Part shown: positions 52,238-63,379 of the stretch, piece by piece
Numbering within the stretch: position 1 is the first letter of the stretch
Layout: each line of letters begins with the position of its first letter
NCBI GenBank assembly: GCA_903772945.1
Contig: CAICTM010000096.1
Location: 58,574-122,573, forward strand
Direction: 5' to 3'
Length of the DNA: 64,000 nt
DNA from: Seminavis robusta
Lineage: Eukaryota > Bacillariophyta > Bacillariophyceae > Naviculales > Naviculaceae
The notes under the pieces: generated by a model
Database searches by the model: none
Seen by the model: the letters and a program-made list of their open reading frames with translations, nothing else
Told to the model about the DNA's origin: nothing
Position numbers and translations under genes: made by a program

Positions 52238-52908
52238 GAGGTGGCAGCTGGCCATTGAGACCATATATATATTATTAGTTGTAACCCCATCATTAGAAAC
52301 CTTGCAATTACGCTCAACGCAGCCAGCACAAGGTGTACCGGTACGGACCAAATTAGCCATTCCAAGGTAGAATGGTGTGAGGGGTGTGATCTATAGTATT
52401 TTTATAAGTTTTTGTTCAATTGTAGTATTTTTGCTTTTTTTTAGGTTTTTGCTCATCCTGCAGGCAAGAAGTGACAGCAAAGTTGCTTCTGACTGTCAGG
52501 GCGTGGAGAGCAAGTAAGTTTTGTCTTGGTTTCATGATACAGCACGTGAAAACAATGTGAGGATGAAGAATTTGCCAATGGTACAGCCTAGCATGAGAAG
52601 ATCTTTTTTGTGTTTTTGTTTTTGAAGGATAAATTTTTGCTTGTTTGAAGGATTGGGAGACTTTGCGTCCGAAAATGATGCAATTGGAGGACGAAGATGG
52701 AAAGAAAGGGGCTTCAAAATGTGCGACAAAGGTGCAGAAGAACACAGAAGAAACATGATACGTTGGGGGAGAGCCAATACCCCTTTCTTCCACAGCCATG
52801 AATACTATTGCAAAGACAATGACAATGGTGCATTGCGAGCAGACCAAGCGTCTCTGATCTTGGTTGGTGGGTCCTCGATCAGGGAGGGATGGGGGTCAGT
52901 TTGTTTGA
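52238..52908. other. Convergent spacer between the PDZ gene and the next minus-strand gene
   Basis: No supportable gene. A short (AT)n tract lies near 52262-52275, TACCGGTA at about 52337 and a T-rich tract near 52425-52450. Confidence 0.5.
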
Positions 52909-53817
52909 TCAGCGCACTTTCTTGGAAGAACCCGCGAGCTCAGCTTTGTAGGAAGATAGTGTTTCGGTTGCACAGGCCACGGCGATGTTGGCTACTCGCT
53001 TTTTGTTGTAGCGACTGCTGCTGGCCTTGGGGGAAGACTTTCCACTGCTGGTCCTGGATGAGGAGGGAGAAGGGGGAGTGGAATGTTTCACAACAGCTCC
53101 TGAGGATGCTTCTGACAATGCAGCAGCGGCCATGGCAGCGGCAGCAGCCTTCTTCATGAGCTTCATCTTTTTGCGGCGCTTTTTGTTGGACATTCGCCCT
53201 CCAACTTGAGCATCTGATTCGGCGGGGTCAGACTTGTTGGATGCCATCAAAGCAGTGGCATTGCTTAGCGTCAGTGTCAGTGTCGTCTTAGTCTTGACGG
53301 TGGTGGTCGGTTTAGGACCATCGGATTCCGTTTGGATGGGGGTTTCTTCCTTGGGTCTCTCTTGCGTGGTGATTTCCATGGGGATGTCCACTTTGGTAGT
53401 ATTTTGTCCAGGAGCCGATGCTGAAAAGCCTGATGCATCTGAAGCTGATGATTCTAGAATGCCAGGAACGGCAGCGCCTCCATTTTCAGTGTCAGCTGGT
53501 TCAGTGTCCATGGAAACCAGTTGAGAAGCAGACCTATGGGCTTCATCCAGGATATATTGTATGGATGGTTTCTCAGCTTCTTCTAGGATCATGTCTTCTG
53601 TAAGATTTAGACATTCTGATTGTATCCCCTCTGATATAGCATCATCACAGTAGTCATAATCCTCATCATCACAGAGAGTGGTTTCCTCCTCAAAGTCAAA
53701 ACTAAGCGGAGTGGTATCGACCATGATGTATTCGTTATCATCAGAATTGCTGTCATTGCTGTTGCTGCCCATAATATCAAAAAGTTTTGATTCAGAGAGG
53801 AAGATTGATTTCATCAT
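52909..53817 (-). CDS. Hypothetical acidic/basic bipartite protein
   Basis: 302 codons, single exon, two adjacent ATGs at 53817 and 53814. Not recognised. The first 90 residues are acidic (Asp/Glu/Ser with several Tyr), the middle is Ser/Thr/Pro-rich, and at about 210-225 lies NKKRRKKMKLMKKAAAAAMA, a strong nuclear or nucleolar localisation signal followed by a poly-Ala helix. The C-terminus is Ser/Lys-rich with YNKKRVANIAVACATETL. No enzyme motif, signal peptide or membrane segment. Composition and codon use fit the neighbouring genes, and the frame is long enough to be real. Confidence 0.6.
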   Translation of the reverse strand: MMKSIFLSESKLFDIMGSNSNDSNSDDNEYIMVDTTPLSFDFEEETTLCDDEDYDYCDDAISEGIQSECLNLTEDMILEEAEKPSIQYILDEAHRSASQLVSMDTEPADTENGGAAVPGILESSASDASGFSASAPGQNTTKVDIPMEITTQERPKEETPIQTESDGPKPTTTVKTKTTLTLTLSNATALMASNKSDPAESDAQVGGRMSNKKRRKKMKLMKKAAAAAMAAAALSEASSGAVVKHSTPPSPSSSRTSSGKSSPKASSSRYNKKRVANIAVACATETLSSYKAELAGSSKKVR

Positions 53818-55178
53818 GATTGCTACTCAGTATACTTGCTAGAAAGGATGAAAGGATGGCAGGTCAAGGGCAAGTGGTAAAGACAAGAGATGACGGACAA
53901 GGGAGCGGGTAAAAGACGGAATAGTTCTGAGGGTAGATAGGGAGAAATTTTGAGCGACAGAGATGAGAGGAGATTTTGTGGGCGTGGGATCTACTAGCTA
54001 GCTAGCCAGAGTTGGTGTAGCTTGGTGTAGTTTTGCTATAATATATATATGCACAATGTACAGGTGGAGATGACCGTCAAGGAGACAACAGAATTGGTGT
54101 TTTATTGCAGCAGTGTGATTGCTGTTTCGCAAAAGAAAGAGAATTATGAACGTCTCACCAGCAGTGAAGGCAATCTTAGGCTTTCGCTCTTGGTTTTCGA
54201 AATTCGTTGAAGAGCTGATGTGTTGTTGATGGTGCAGTATCTACTCTAGAGCTAGCGAGCTAGTATCTTCTTCCATCAAGTACATACGTCGACCCAAACA
54301 TACAACTGAATGTTCTTATGCCTTTGTCAAGTCCTTACTAGTATACTCCAACACGACCAGCTGAGCGCAACGAATAGAATCAGCAAACCAGAAAGAATCG
54401 AATCCTTTCAAAGAAGAATTTCTCAACTCCTCGGTGATGCGAAGATTCGATCTCTGTAGATTTCTTACCAGATTCTCACGTGGATTGCTTTCTTTTTGCG
54501 AACGCATCTTGGTTCTGTTTTCCAGCACGCCGAACTCAAATTATCCGTGTTGATCTCACTGATTCTTCACTGAGAACGCTTGAAACTGTTCTCTTTCAAC
54601 GAGAAGGACTGATTCACATGTTCCGAATTCTCACTTTTGGACGATCAGAAGATGAGTGTCAGCATTGCAACGTTTCACTTGATTGGAGGATCTCTGACGG
54701 AAGGCACCTGGCCTGGCAGCATACCAGACCACTCCAGTCAAGTGACGTCGATTGATCATTCATTCTATCATCATTCTCGGCATTAGAAGAGGTCGTAAGT
54801 TAGCTATTGGTGTTGGGGTTTATCCTGCCTTCTCGGGCTCCCGCAAGTGGTCTTCATACCGGTACCGGTAGATGACATGATTTGAGCGACTTGGCCAATG
54901 GGAAAGCTCTTTCAAAACAGAACCGGTTGATGCCATTCACCCCCAAGTCAAGCTAGCTAGCTAGCTACCTTAGTTGGATTGTCCATACTCTCCATGTCCT
55001 TCAGGGCTGACAAAATTGAACTGGACACCCGTACCCAATGCATAGCTAGAGCCATAGCTCCGTGAAGCTTTTTAAGCATCCGAATATTCATTGTGGTCAT
55101 CAATACAATCTCGTGCTGGCGACATTCGTTTTTTCACGTGTTGACCGTGCATGGCTGAGAGTACAATGCAGCTCCTCC
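53818..55178. other. 1.36-kb spacer
   Basis: No supportable gene. (AT)n near 54040-54050, CTAGCTAGCTAG near 53996 and 54953, and TACCGGTACCGGTA at about 54858. It holds the promoter of the hypothetical gene on the left and the 3' end of the phosphoesterase gene on the right. Confidence 0.5.
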
Positions 55179-58100
55179 CTAATCGTAGTGCTTTCGACGA
55201 TACTTGAAATATTCACGACGAGCACTGACGCTCACAAGCCGCTTCTCGGGAAGCAGACAAGCTGTCAAACGGCCGCCATAAACGCAACCAGTGTCGAGAC
55301 CAATCGCATGTTCGTATTGTTGCAATCCCCGATCGGCATCGTGTCCAAAGTAGACGGTCTGGGGGCCATCCCAGAGACGAGCCCACGGCCAATTGTTGAA
55401 AAACTTTGATGTCACCGTTCCATCCGGCAAAATGCTGCGCATGTTCATCATTAAACGTGGATTCTGTTTCGCTAATCGTATGCCGGAAACAAAACCAGCA
55501 TGAACAAACAGAGCTCCTAGCTCTTTCGAGGTGATGTACCAAGGAAGGTTGTACAGCCACTGAACGTCAGCTTGGGACAAACAGGTCGCCACGTGGAAGT
55601 GCTCCGATCCCACCACCGGAGGGTCGACTCCTGTGAAGGTAAAGCAAACCCATTTCGTCAGACATTACATTGAACCGAGTAACAATAAACGAATTGTCAA
55701 CTGGGAAACTATAGTCCCTCCACTGCCCTCCTCTTACCTGATTTGATTGCTTGGTGCCATCGAATGACTTCAAAATCATGATTCCCTCGAACGCCTGGGT
55801 TTGAAGGAACGGGCTAAGTTGTGAGATACCTGCACCTTTTTGCACATCTATCTAGTACACAATCCCATGCATGCAGCCAACAATGTACTCACCCAGCGCA
55901 CCAACGTCATTGGCCATTTCGACCACGCTGACACTGTCGGGCCCCTTGCTGACAAGATCGCCCAGGAAAACAACCATATCGCCAGGATGGTAGTCACACT
56001 GACGCAGCAGATCCTGAAGCTCTTCAATGCATCCATGGACGTCACCAATCGCAATCATTTTGGGGGGAGTTTTCTCTGCGCGCTTCTCCACTGCTTCCAG
56101 GAGTCGATGCCCTAGTTTACCTCCAAATGGAGCAAACTGTGCGCTCTCGTCCATATAGTTCCAGATCAACGACCTGTCCTCTTGTTTTCCGGCATTTTCT
56201 GTCTTTCGACTCCTGGAAGAAGACGTTTCATCTGCACTGTCATCGGAAACATCAGCATTCGACTGCGATATCACTTCAGCTTCAATCGCGTCTTCCCTGT
56301 CATCGTCGTATCCTTTGTCTTCTTCCTCGTCTTGAAAGAGGAATTCTTCGTACGCCCTCTCGCGAAACTCTGCCGACCAACGAGTTTCCTTTCTCGCAGC
56401 AGCGGCACAAGCCACACTCATGTCACCTTCATCAATCTCATCACTAACCATACGCTGCACCTGTCTCGCGACTCTGCTGAATTCATCTTGTCGAATGTAT
56501 GCCGACGGCAGTCCAGACGGATGAACCAAAACCTTGTACATGGCCACAATGTTGGTCGTTCCATCGTCCAATTCGGTCATCTCTAGGGGTTCGATTTGAA
56601 CGTCATTGAGCACCATTTTGTAGTCTGCCTTGTTGTCATTTGCATCGTTGATGCGCTGCAACGTCTTTTCGACGCAAGACCGAATGCCACACCGCAGAAC
56701 ATCACGAAGAACACCATCAGGAGTTTCATCGGGGCCGGATTCAGCTTCCAATTCCTCTTGGGAGATTCCCATATCAAATGACAGGGCTGCGCCCATGTTG
56801 ATGAGATACTCGTACCCAGTTTGAGTGGTCTGCGTTGCTTTTCTCTTCCGAGGGGTCTTTTTGTTGTTGCTGTTCTTGCCATGGCTCGGCTTTCCGAATC
56901 CTTTGGGTGGCGAAACGGCAGTCTTTGCTTTGGCGTCCTTGTTGTTGTCGTTATTGTTTGTGTCCACCACCACACCCGTTGGGGCACCGTCTTTCCCAAT
57001 GGCGCCAATCAAGTCGAATGTGACGTCCTTGACATCCAATTCTGAATTACCCATATCGACGAGATCGAGGGGTACATCGTCAGTGTCTTCGCCTATGAGA
57101 TCACCGAGGACGTGTTTGAAGGGTGCGAGCGCTTCCTTTATATTATCAACGTCCAAGGTCGTGATCGAAGTGGAGAGCGTTCTTCCACCCTCAGGTGCGG
57201 TCTTTTCATCATCATCATCTTGTTGAATGAGAAACTCTTCTGCAATTAGTCTCAAGTCATCGGGGCAGACATCCCACCGTAACGTATTGTGTACAAAATA
57301 CTCGCAATAGAGAGCCAATTGTGTGTTTGTCAAGTTGGATCCGGAATGGAAGAAGGCCCCAAAGTCGTGTGTGTTGATGGCGACGGCATCGTACCAAGGT
57401 AGCTTTGTATCATAGACAAGTTCCATGCTCCGTTGTGGTGGATCGGCATTGACAGGAACTCCTCCAACTAACATTTCCATCCCCCGACGAACCATTTTTC
57501 GCCGTTTGCTGCTGGATCCTTTGTTTGAGTGTTGTTGTGATTTGTTGTTGTTTGGTAGTGATTTGTTGGCTCGGTTATTGCTGTTGGTCGTAGCTTTACT
57601 GCTCTGTTTGTTTGTGGAGCCTGAAGCTGTTTGATTTCCTCCCAACTTGAGTAGCTGATCCCATTTGGAGGCTTTCTTGTTGCTGTCCGCAACATTGTTT
57701 CCTCTGGATGATTGCGAAGACGACGAGGATGATCGGTAGAATAGGTCGCTCACTGGCAAAACGCCTCCTAGGGATGCTGACGACTGTTGTTGCCCAGTGG
57801 TCGATTTTGGTTTTCGTTCTTGCTGTCTATCCATCCATGATGAAGATCTGTCATCAGTTCTCGCGGACGATGCTGGTCCGTCATAATTTGTGGTTTGCAG
57901 ATTTCGCCCCCTTTGGCGCGGTGATTGTTGTGTACCGGTATTTGTTTTTCCTGGAAAGAGAGAAGACACATCGTTGGACGAGGATGGCGCCCCCGCCTTT
58001 TTGCTGCTACTAGTGTGTCCTAGGGATAGATCAGGAGGAAACAAGTCTTGAATTGATGGCAGTTTGGCCATGACGTTGTCTCCTTCCTCGGAGCTGTCGG

Positions 58101-59049
58101 TGCTGCTAGTAGAAGACTTTGGTTTCTTCTTGCTTTTGCTGTTGCTTTTGTTTGACTCTGGTCTTGGCTTGGTGCCCAGGAAATGTTCCCATGAGGAAAG
58201 GCCATTGGAAGGAGCACGGGTGATTGTATCATTGGTAGAAGACGTCGACGTGGTTGTAGAAGGTGGTGCGGCAGTACCTGTAGTAGTAGTTGTTGCGGTG
58301 GTGGAGTCTTCCGAGACGACGTAATTGTCCAAGAAATTGGATGGCTTGACTGGTTGATCGTCGTCGTCGTCGTCGTCATGTTCGTCGTCTTCTTGTTGCA
58401 TGAATTGAGCAGGATCCTTGAGAGGAGGAGGCAACATGCTGGCGTATCGTTTGGGTTCCGCTTGGTTTTCTTTTCTGCTTGGTGACCTCCTTCCTCTTTG
58501 CCTGTTGTTAGTGTTGTTTGTGTTGGTGGTGGTGGATGATGGTCGTTCGTGTCTTTCTTTTCTACTAGTACTAAATGTAGTATCAGAAGAAGAGGAAGGA
58601 GCATGCAGAAACTTTTTGGATGGGTGCATCCTGGCCTTGGCTCTGCTAGCACTGCTAGAACTACTAGAACTAGGTCCTTTCCCATGCCTGTTGGGAACGG
58701 GTGCATTGGGCAGAGGGTCCAAGGGAGGAGGCAAAAAGCTTCTGTGGTTGTCTCTGTCTAAGTTGTCTTCTCTGTCCAAACTCCTTGGATTGGGTCGCGA
58801 GAGCGCCGAAATGGCTCTTTGTTTCGCGTCCACATCATCGGCACTCGTGGAATCATTGTCGTCTGCTTCTTGGCTGTAAAGAGGTTTTCCATGGTGTACT
58901 GTATGCTGTAAAGCCATGGTCTTTTTGTACATGTACATGTAGCTGTTGCTCCAACCTTCTATTCTCAGAGGCTTCAGAATCAGTAACAGCAACGACAGCT
59001 GTGAAAACAGCAAAAGGCAAAGCCGCCATCGAACTTTCGTCATTCTCAT
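55179..59049 (-). CDS. Ap4A-hydrolase-like metallophosphoesterase with a 1,000-residue N-terminal extension
   Basis: Exons are 59049..55893, 55794..55738 and 55630..55179, with GT-AG introns of 98 and 107 nt (both phase 1); 1,221 residues. The 57-nt middle exon supplies VRGNHDFEVIRWHQ, so all three are needed for the active site: GDVHGC at about 998, GDLVSKGPDS at about 1022, GNHD at about 1055, and later FVHAGFVSG, FGHD and GLDTGCVYGG. This is the PPP-type fold of symmetrical diadenosine tetraphosphatases. The N-terminus has a hydrophobic segment (about 10-27), a likely signal or anchor. Residues about 35-500 are Ser/Asn/Lys-rich and disordered. A folded region (about 520-640) has MEMLVGGVPVNADPPQRSME and LYCEYFVHNTLRWDVCP; I do not recognise it. 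Expected role: hydrolysis of dinucleoside polyphosphates or protein phosphate. Confidence 0.85.
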
Positions 59050-59611
59050 CTTACTCCTCGTCTTTACAAAAACTCAAGCAAAGTGCGTCTCAATTCACTC
59101 TAGCTTGGGGGTCTCAACCCCATTGAAGTCCTCTTAGCACACTCTCTGTCAGTCTTTCCTCTTCTGCCAATTGATTGATGCAAGCAAACCAAACCAAAGC
59201 AAAGAATAGAACAGAACAACAGGTGGCAATTATAAACAACTTGTAACCGCAAACCAAAAGACACAACCGTGGGAAAGGATGGATGAATGGCAGTGCCACA
59301 CCGTCTGCGTCAGTACTACCTGGTACCAGACAACACAAACGATTGTCATGTCATCTTCCTTGGCAGTGAGTGATTCAGTCCTTTGTCTGACGTGAGCTAA
59401 TGAGCTAATCACCGTCGTCCAAAACACGCCGTGGAAAATTCGTTTGGGTTCACCATCGTCCTCCAGTAGACAGCATCACTCGACCCCCAAACTGTCATCG
59501 GTCTGGTGCATAACAGGTCTCATGCAAGCATACTCAGCCACCATCCAATTACATGTACATGTAGAATGAGGCATGCACACAGGAGACAGAGCCAACACAC
59601 GAAACAATATT
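59050..59611. other. Spacer upstream of the phosphoesterase gene
   Basis: No gene seen. TACATGTACATGTA occurs near 59548, and a near-identical GTACATGTACATGTA lies in the phosphoesterase coding start near 58927. Confidence 0.5.
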
Positions 59612-59872
59612 TTAACAAGCTTTACTTGCCCCGCAGCGACTTGTGAAAGCTGCATTGAAGGCTTTGATACACTGCACTGCAAGTTTTGGCTTCGTACAGC
59701 TCATAGAAGTGGCCATTTTCGTCGTTGCAGTGCCTTCATACTCCACGGCACAATCCTTCCCAGTGTCAGTGAGTGAGGCAGCATCCTTGCTACTGTAGCT
59801 ATCAATATTGCTGGGCTCGTCGGGGTTCCAATTAGTGTAACTGTGACTGCCTCTAGTGTCACCCATTGTCAC
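59612..59872 (-). CDS. Possible small Cys-containing protein
   Basis: 86 codons, ATG at 59872 (a second ATG two codons in). Not recognised. The C-terminal half has four regularly placed Cys residues (SCTKPKLAVQCIKAF, then SRCGASKAC) that could form two disulfides, but no signal peptide precedes them. It may be a small gene, a downstream exon of an unseen transcript, or chance. Low confidence. Confidence 0.25.
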   Translation of the reverse strand: MTMGDTRGSHSYTNWNPDEPSNIDSYSSKDAASLTDTGKDCAVEYEGTATTKMATSMSCTKPKLAVQCIKAFNAAFTSRCGASKAC

Positions 59873-60032
59873 CCATTTCCGGCTGCCTTCAGATTGGATT
59901 CATCCATACCAGTCAAGATATGCTGACCACCAACAGGGTCATGGACAAAATCATTCTCTGCGTCACCTACACGAACTAGTAGGTGCTGAAGACTGTCAGA
60001 CTATCAGACTATCATTATGCCAAACATGCATT

Positions 60033-63019
60033 TCATTCAAAGAAGCCAGGAGGTACATAGTGGAGGGGGCTATTTTGTCCCACAACATTGAGGAGATTAC
60101 GTCCGGAACGTGGGAGATATACGGCAACATTGCGTGAATACATCTCACCATAGTTTCCCACGGCATGGACTGCATTCCGTAGCATTCGCGAGAACTTCAT
60201 TGAGAAGACATTGGAGACCGGCATTAAACCGGATAAACGCTGCGCTATCTGATTTTCCTCCGCAAACACAAAGGAATTTGCCACCCAGAAAACAAACGAC
60301 GACCACTGCGGATCGTCTTCACGAGTTGCCAAAGCTAGATTCGGGTCAAACAAGCTGAAAGCATTAAACAAGCTGAAAGCATTGGTGCAAGGATGCGTGT
60401 TTGTTTGCGTTAGCATGCCCCAAACAAGAAACAGAACATATAACCAGGATGTCGGCCAAACTTACGCGGAAGCATTTGTCCCATCCTCTACTGCTGTCGG
60501 TCCGTAGAAGTATGGCTTGCTGAATGAAAAGCCTTGCTTGGTTGTTGGCTCTCTAATATCATGTTGGAGTGTCCAAACTGCTCCAGCATAGACATCAATG
60601 CTGCCATTGCTCAGAAACTCAAATGCTGTGGCAGAATTGTTCATCACTTCAAACTCGACTGCCTCGGCGATGCCATCGAACAAGCTAGATGCGAGTGCCC
60701 GGCAATAGTCAACATCAAGACCACTCCAAGTAGCTCTACTCTCATCATAAGCTGCAAAACCAGGACGCTCACCACGCACTCCGCAGTTCAGTTTCTTTCG
60801 CTCCAGAATCCTCTGCAAAGTACCTCCTTCCCTAGGCTTAGGCCCATTGCGTGAAATTAATCCAAACGGCAAGGAATAGAGCAGCCCAGTCGTCCCATTG
60901 TTTATTGTGTTGCTTGCAGGTCTCTCATACAGGCCAACTTCTCGATCATACAATTCTGCAAAGTTGCCAACCGTCTGCACTGCATCGATAAACATTCGAG
61001 CGTGGTCTTTACCAAACAAGCGTGTTTCTCCCATCCTCTCTGCCGTTGTTTGTGTGATCCCCTCCTTTTCAGCAGCCAAAAGACTCAACAAGACAGACCT
61101 GACAAAGTCGGTCCATTCCTGATCATCATCCAGTGTAGCCACAGCATGCAGTTCTCTGGTGAACTCAATTGTGCCCGTGGCAAATGGCCCATGGTATCCC
61201 GCTGTTTGCATCACCATACCAAGCAAGGGAAAGGCTTCGGTAGCTAGCACGTTGCACGTGCCATTGCTAAACTTTTCCTTCAAATCTTCTCTGTGCTCCA
61301 AAGGCACAATTTGTCGATGCGGGATGCGATTCATGAGTTGATCATAAAACGCGGAAGTGCGCTCAACGCAAATTCTGATTCCACTGCAGTTGAAGAACGT
61401 CTTGATATCATCCTCCGCGCAATGTACATACTCTGGTATGCCTGAAAAGCCAACACCTATTGACAAGAAGGGAACACTGTAGGATAGGCCTTCGCCAATG
61501 TCGGCCTGGTCATCCCACAAGGATACACCATGGCACAATTTACAAAGTAAGTACAGTAACTAAGCAATCAAACCCAATCTTAACCATACTGCGATTCGCA
61601 TCGTACTGTACCTCAAAGACATCCGACGCCATGTTTGGAAATGCTTTCAAGATAATATCCACAGTTCCATTCGCTAGCAACTCTTTTTCGGTATGGTTGT
61701 ATAGCTCAACGGGTGTTTCAATGCCATTGACGGCTGCTGCTATCGCTTCGCACTGACAAAAAGGTTCCGATACGAAAAGAAGAATGTGATTTCAGTCATG
61801 CGCAAGCACGAGAGCAGATCCGGAAATCTTGAAGTATCGTACGTACCAGTCCAACATCCAGATTCCCTGTTGATCCACCAGAGTCAGCAATAACTGCGTG
61901 CGATTCTTCTCCCGAATTGTTTGCTAGGAGCTGAAAGAAACTTTTGATGAATGGGTCATGTGCACAGCGAAGCACTCCTCTGTCCCGAATTTGTTGCAGT
62001 GTAGGTTTCGGGTTTTCTGTGGGACTCATGGACGGAGCCATAGAAGGACGGCTAGTGGGAACATGTGTGTCCGTTGCTTCGTCTTGTTTCCAAGCTCCCA
62101 ACCCCAGTCCCAACAGGAAAATGAGTAGCATGACAGCGGCAATCCCAATGAGAATGAATCGATTGGACCAAAGCCTTCTGACGGGCAACGCCTCTACAAT
62201 GATCCCGACAGTGGTCGTTCTCCTTGCCAATTCTGGACGCATGCTTCTGTCAGAAGCTACCAATGTGGCCTCTACGAGATAGTCCTGCTGACCATGGGAA
62301 CTATCCTCTGCGGCGGTAATATCATTTTGAGCGTCAGTGCTGTTTTGTGTTGCTTGGTGTTGGTTTTCTTCATCACGAGCAAAGAATCCAGGACGTGCGA
62401 ACCGTTGGTTGGCAATGAGATCTGGAGGGGGTGGGGCGACCCCTCCAACCGCCATTGCCCCAGGCAACGTGGGTGCTGGAGCTGGTGACGGGGCTGGTAA
62501 CGGTTGGATGCTGTCGACAATGTCATTGATAGTGACTTGGGCGCTCGCGGTAGTTCTCGTTGCTGCTGTTGTCGGTTCATTCTCCGCGGCTGTCCCACTA
62601 TTGCAACTGTTACTCGTCGTTCTTGACTTGGTGAAATCAGCAGGAATTCTTTTTGTAATAGACTCTTCCTGTGCTTCATTTTCATGCTCTTGCTCTTGCT
62701 CTTGCTGGCTGGTTGGTCCTTGAAAGGCTTTGCGATCTCGCAGAGATTCCTTCTCTGTCTCTGATGCTGTAGCTTCTTCTTCTTCTTCTTCTTCTTCTGA
62801 TTCTACGGCTGATCTTTCATCCTCTTCTTCTTCCAAACCTGGGTCCTGCTCATCTTCAGCTTCGTCCTTCCTGCTATTCTCGCTCAAGCTACTCTCGTCC
62901 TCGTCTCTGCGTCCCTTTTCATCCATACTCGACAGAGCCAAACAATCAATCACAGCACAAAGAACAAACACAAAAGAAATAAAGACGACAATATGGAATC
63001 GACAAGGGACACTGCTCAA
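60033..63019 (-). CDS. Single-pass membrane protein with two periplasmic-binding-protein-type (SBP_bac_3) modules
   Basis: Exons are 63019..61847, 61752..61612, 61505..60466 and 60354..60033 (alternative acceptor giving 60372), with GT-AG introns; 891 or 897 residues. Residues 1-25 are hydrophobic and followed by an acidic Glu/Ser-rich, then Gln/Thr/Pro-rich stretch. A strong membrane helix lies at about 283-305 (FILIGIAAVMLLIFLLGLGL), then a PTSRPSMAPSMSPTENP linker typical of diatom surface proteins. Module 1 starts at IRDRGVLRCAHDP (about 340), includes GNLDVGLCEAIAAAVNG and LANGTVDIIL; module 2 starts at LERKKLNCGVRG, with WSGLDVDYCRALA and LSNGSIDVYAG. These match solute-binding family 3, which binds amino acids. 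The exon 3 acceptor was chosen because it gives equal spacing in both modules. Suggested role: cell-surface or vacuolar amino acid sensor; ligand unknown. Confidence 0.82.
60348..60383 (-). repeat. 18-bp perfect tandem duplication of a splice acceptor
   Basis: Two copies, 60348-60365 and 60366-60383, of an 18-nt unit that on the gene strand reads AATGCTTTCAGCTTGTTT. Each contains TTTCAG/C, so the last exon of the two-module gene has two equivalent 3' splice sites 18 nt apart, in the same frame. Confidence 0.85.
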
Positions 63020-63379
63020 TGGTTGTGCACACGGCTTGATTGGTCTTGTTGTTGTGTTGTTTCGTCTTGTCTCTCGTTGCTCTCGTGCCGTTTCGCTTTT
63101 CTCGAAAGCTGCTTTGATGCAGGGGTCCCTCTTTCATAATGCTTTTTTGGTCTCTAAGAACGAAGCGATTTAAAAGCCCAGAGAATTCATGTTCACGTAG
63201 GTACGGTAGGTCTACGTACCGTTTACAAACTGCCGTCATCCAATTTCATTATTTTTACTAATTTCGTCTCCTGGAGACGATTTGCTTTAGGGGTAATGGT
63301 ACCGATGGGGGCAGAGGTTTGAATTATACCCGGCGCGCATTACTTAGAAGGCCCTGTAGAAGTCTACGTATTCGACTAG
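63020..63379. other. Upstream region of the two-module membrane protein gene
   Basis: Promoter side of the minus-strand gene. A 15-bp near-perfect palindrome CGTCTCCTGGAGACG lies at about 63265-63279. No gene seen. Confidence 0.45.

Noticed and set aside
55184-55560. Plus- and minus-strand short frames over the phosphoesterase last exon
   Set aside because: They are in other frames than the conserved FGHD/GLDTGCVYGG sequence and have no similarity of their own.
61508-61560. Alternative start of exon 3 of the two-module gene, adding LLYLLCK and CHGVSLWDDQ
   Set aside because: An acceptor TTAG exists at about 61561, but the shorter choice gives the same spacing in both modules (seven residues between the Asp and the GLSYS/GFSFS strand) and a better acceptor, ACCAG.
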